Origin: an uncultured Haemophilus sp.
GTDB taxonomy: Bacteria > Pseudomonadota > Gammaproteobacteria > Enterobacterales > Pasteurellaceae
Direction of reading: 5' to 3'
NCBI RefSeq assembly: GCF_937976265.1
Contig: NZ_CALJRX010000285.1
Coordinates: 1 to 7,224, forward strand
Length of the DNA: 7,224 bases
In this document: piece after piece, positions 6,311-7,224 of the stretch
Layout of the letters: every line of letters starts with the position of its first letter
Numbering within the stretch: the first letter of the stretch is position 1
Position numbers and translations under genes: made by a program
Notes under the pieces: model-generated
The model's input: only the letters and a program-made list of their open reading frames with translations
What the model was told of the DNA's origin: nothing
Databases searched by the model: none

Positions 6311-7224
6311 ATGAGCAAGAAAAGAACAATAGCATTGACGATTTCGGCTATCGCAGTGGCACTTGGGATCGGCGCACAATTTTATACCAATCACAAAATC
6401 GATCAGGTATTAAAAAATTTCCCTTACTCTTTGGATAATCAAGCAACATTGAATGTGACGCAAACCGCGAAAAACTTTTTTATTCGTGAGTTGATCTTTA
6501 GTGTAAAAGATAGCGATGCGAAAAGCACAAATGTGATTTCGACCAAGCTTACCGTGTTGCCTTTCTTTATTACGGCTGAGTCAAAGTTATCTGAACAATT
6601 AGTTCGTCAATTAAATAAAACATTAAATATCACAATTGATAAAAATACAATTAACAGTAAATTTTCGCCAGTAGGGGATTATTTACAGTCTAATATTTTG
6701 ATGGAATTTCGTGATTTTGCGAATAAGTCCCAAAACCTTTCTATCGGTCTTAATTTCTTAAAAAATAAAGACGTTGAGCTAAAAACAACCCTTAGCGGTT
6801 TTAATTACGATAAAGATACTAAACTGGAAAAAATTGAAGGTGAAGCTCGCCTTGTGCCAGTCGGTGTAAATCAGTATGACCTATCAAGTATAGAATTAGC
6901 GGCGAAAAATGCTGAATTGGCGTTGTTAAATGGTGAAAATACACATATTTATCTTAAAAATGCGACTTACCATTTTGATGTAAAACCAGGCGAGGCAGAT
7001 AAACGTGATCTGAGAACAAAATTCAGCAGTGATATTTTGCGCGTAGCCAATAAAAGCCGCACGACGGAAGAAAGTCAAGCAACAGCGGGTGGTTTAAATT
7101 TATTAGTTAAGCAAAGCGGTGTGCCAAGTTCGGTCAATTTTTATAATGAATTTAAAAAATTAAATGGAGGCTTTCTGACCATTAAAGAGGCGATCAATTT
7201 ATTAACGAAAATTGTTACACAAAA
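6311..7224 (+). CDS. YdgA/DUF945-like membrane-anchored protein, 3' end cut by window edge
   Basis: The frame stays open for 304 codons to the window end, with no stop. The start has GGGGA (6302-6306) four bases before the ATG. Residues 1-6 are basic (MSKKRT), followed by an uncleaved-looking membrane segment at about 7-24 (ALTISAIAVALGIGAQF), which suggests a signal anchor with the rest in the periplasm. The remainder is rich in short beta-type stretches (for example LNFLKNKDVELKTTLSGF, residues 147-164) and has no Cys. The overall pattern, with a short anchor followed by YTNHKIDQVL, resembles the DUF945 family that includes E. coli YdgA (about 500 residues), so roughly 60% may be visible. 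The family's role is not well defined. It follows a strong terminator and is probably transcribed separately from adk. Family assignment is from recall, not a search. Confidence 0.7.
   Translation, partial: MSKKRTIALTISAIAVALGIGAQFYTNHKIDQVLKNFPYSLDNQATLNVTQTAKNFFIRELIFSVKDSDAKSTNVISTKLTVLPFFITAESKLSEQLVRQLNKTLNITIDKNTINSKFSPVGDYLQSNILMEFRDFANKSQNLSIGLNFLKNKDVELKTTLSGFNYDKDTKLEKIEGEARLVPVGVNQYDLSSIELAAKNAELALLNGENTHIYLKNATYHFDVKPGEADKRDLRTKFSSDILRVANKSRTTEESQATAGGLNLLVKQSGVPSSVNFYNEFKKLNGGFLTIKEAINLLTKIVTQ

Noticed and set aside
3944..6394. Minus-strand open frames opposite galE, ampG and adk
   Set aside because: They are antisense shadows of well-identified genes, with low-complexity or unlikely protein sequences and no upstream signals.

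Overview
The window looks like chromosomal DNA from a Pasteurellaceae bacterium, most likely the genus Haemophilus. It carries seven exact copies of the Hin-type uptake signal sequence AAGTGCGGT (both orientations counted), its base composition is AT-leaning, and the gene order galE-ampG-adk matches what I recall for H. influenzae. I cannot fix the species; an H. parainfluenzae-like or Aggregatibacter-like relative is plausible.

Layout: (1) Positions 1-2894, minus strand, hold one continuous open frame cut by the left window edge. It encodes a secreted subtilisin-family (S8) serine protease of the type V (autotransporter) class: Sec signal peptide, catalytic domain with Asp72/His154/Ser413, a charged helical linker, a PATR-type beta-helix repeat and the start of a C-terminal beta-barrel. 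(2) Positions 2895-3099 form a divergent control region with a perfect-core CRP site, an uptake sequence and an extended -10 promoter for galE. (3) On the plus strand follow galE (UDP-glucose 4-epimerase), ampG (muropeptide permease) and adk (adenylate kinase). galE is followed by a hairpin and adk by a terminator built from two inverted uptake sequences. (4) From 6311 to the right edge lies the start of a membrane-anchored protein of the YdgA/DUF945 type, also cut by the window edge.

How the genes fit together: galE supplies UDP-galactose, and possibly UDP-GalNAc, for lipooligosaccharide. ampG returns anhydro-muropeptides from the periplasm for wall recycling. adk is central nucleotide housekeeping. 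These three are neighbours rather than one pathway. The protease is the accessory, host-facing element and may share the CRP site with galE.

No mobile element, CRISPR array, tRNA or rRNA was seen. I did not find a clearly novel multi-gene system. The items most worth a second look are the large autotransporter protease, the shared CRP site, the Cys at the GalE substrate-gate position, the uptake sequence directly abutting the ampG start codon, and an 11-bp tandem repeat before the last gene.
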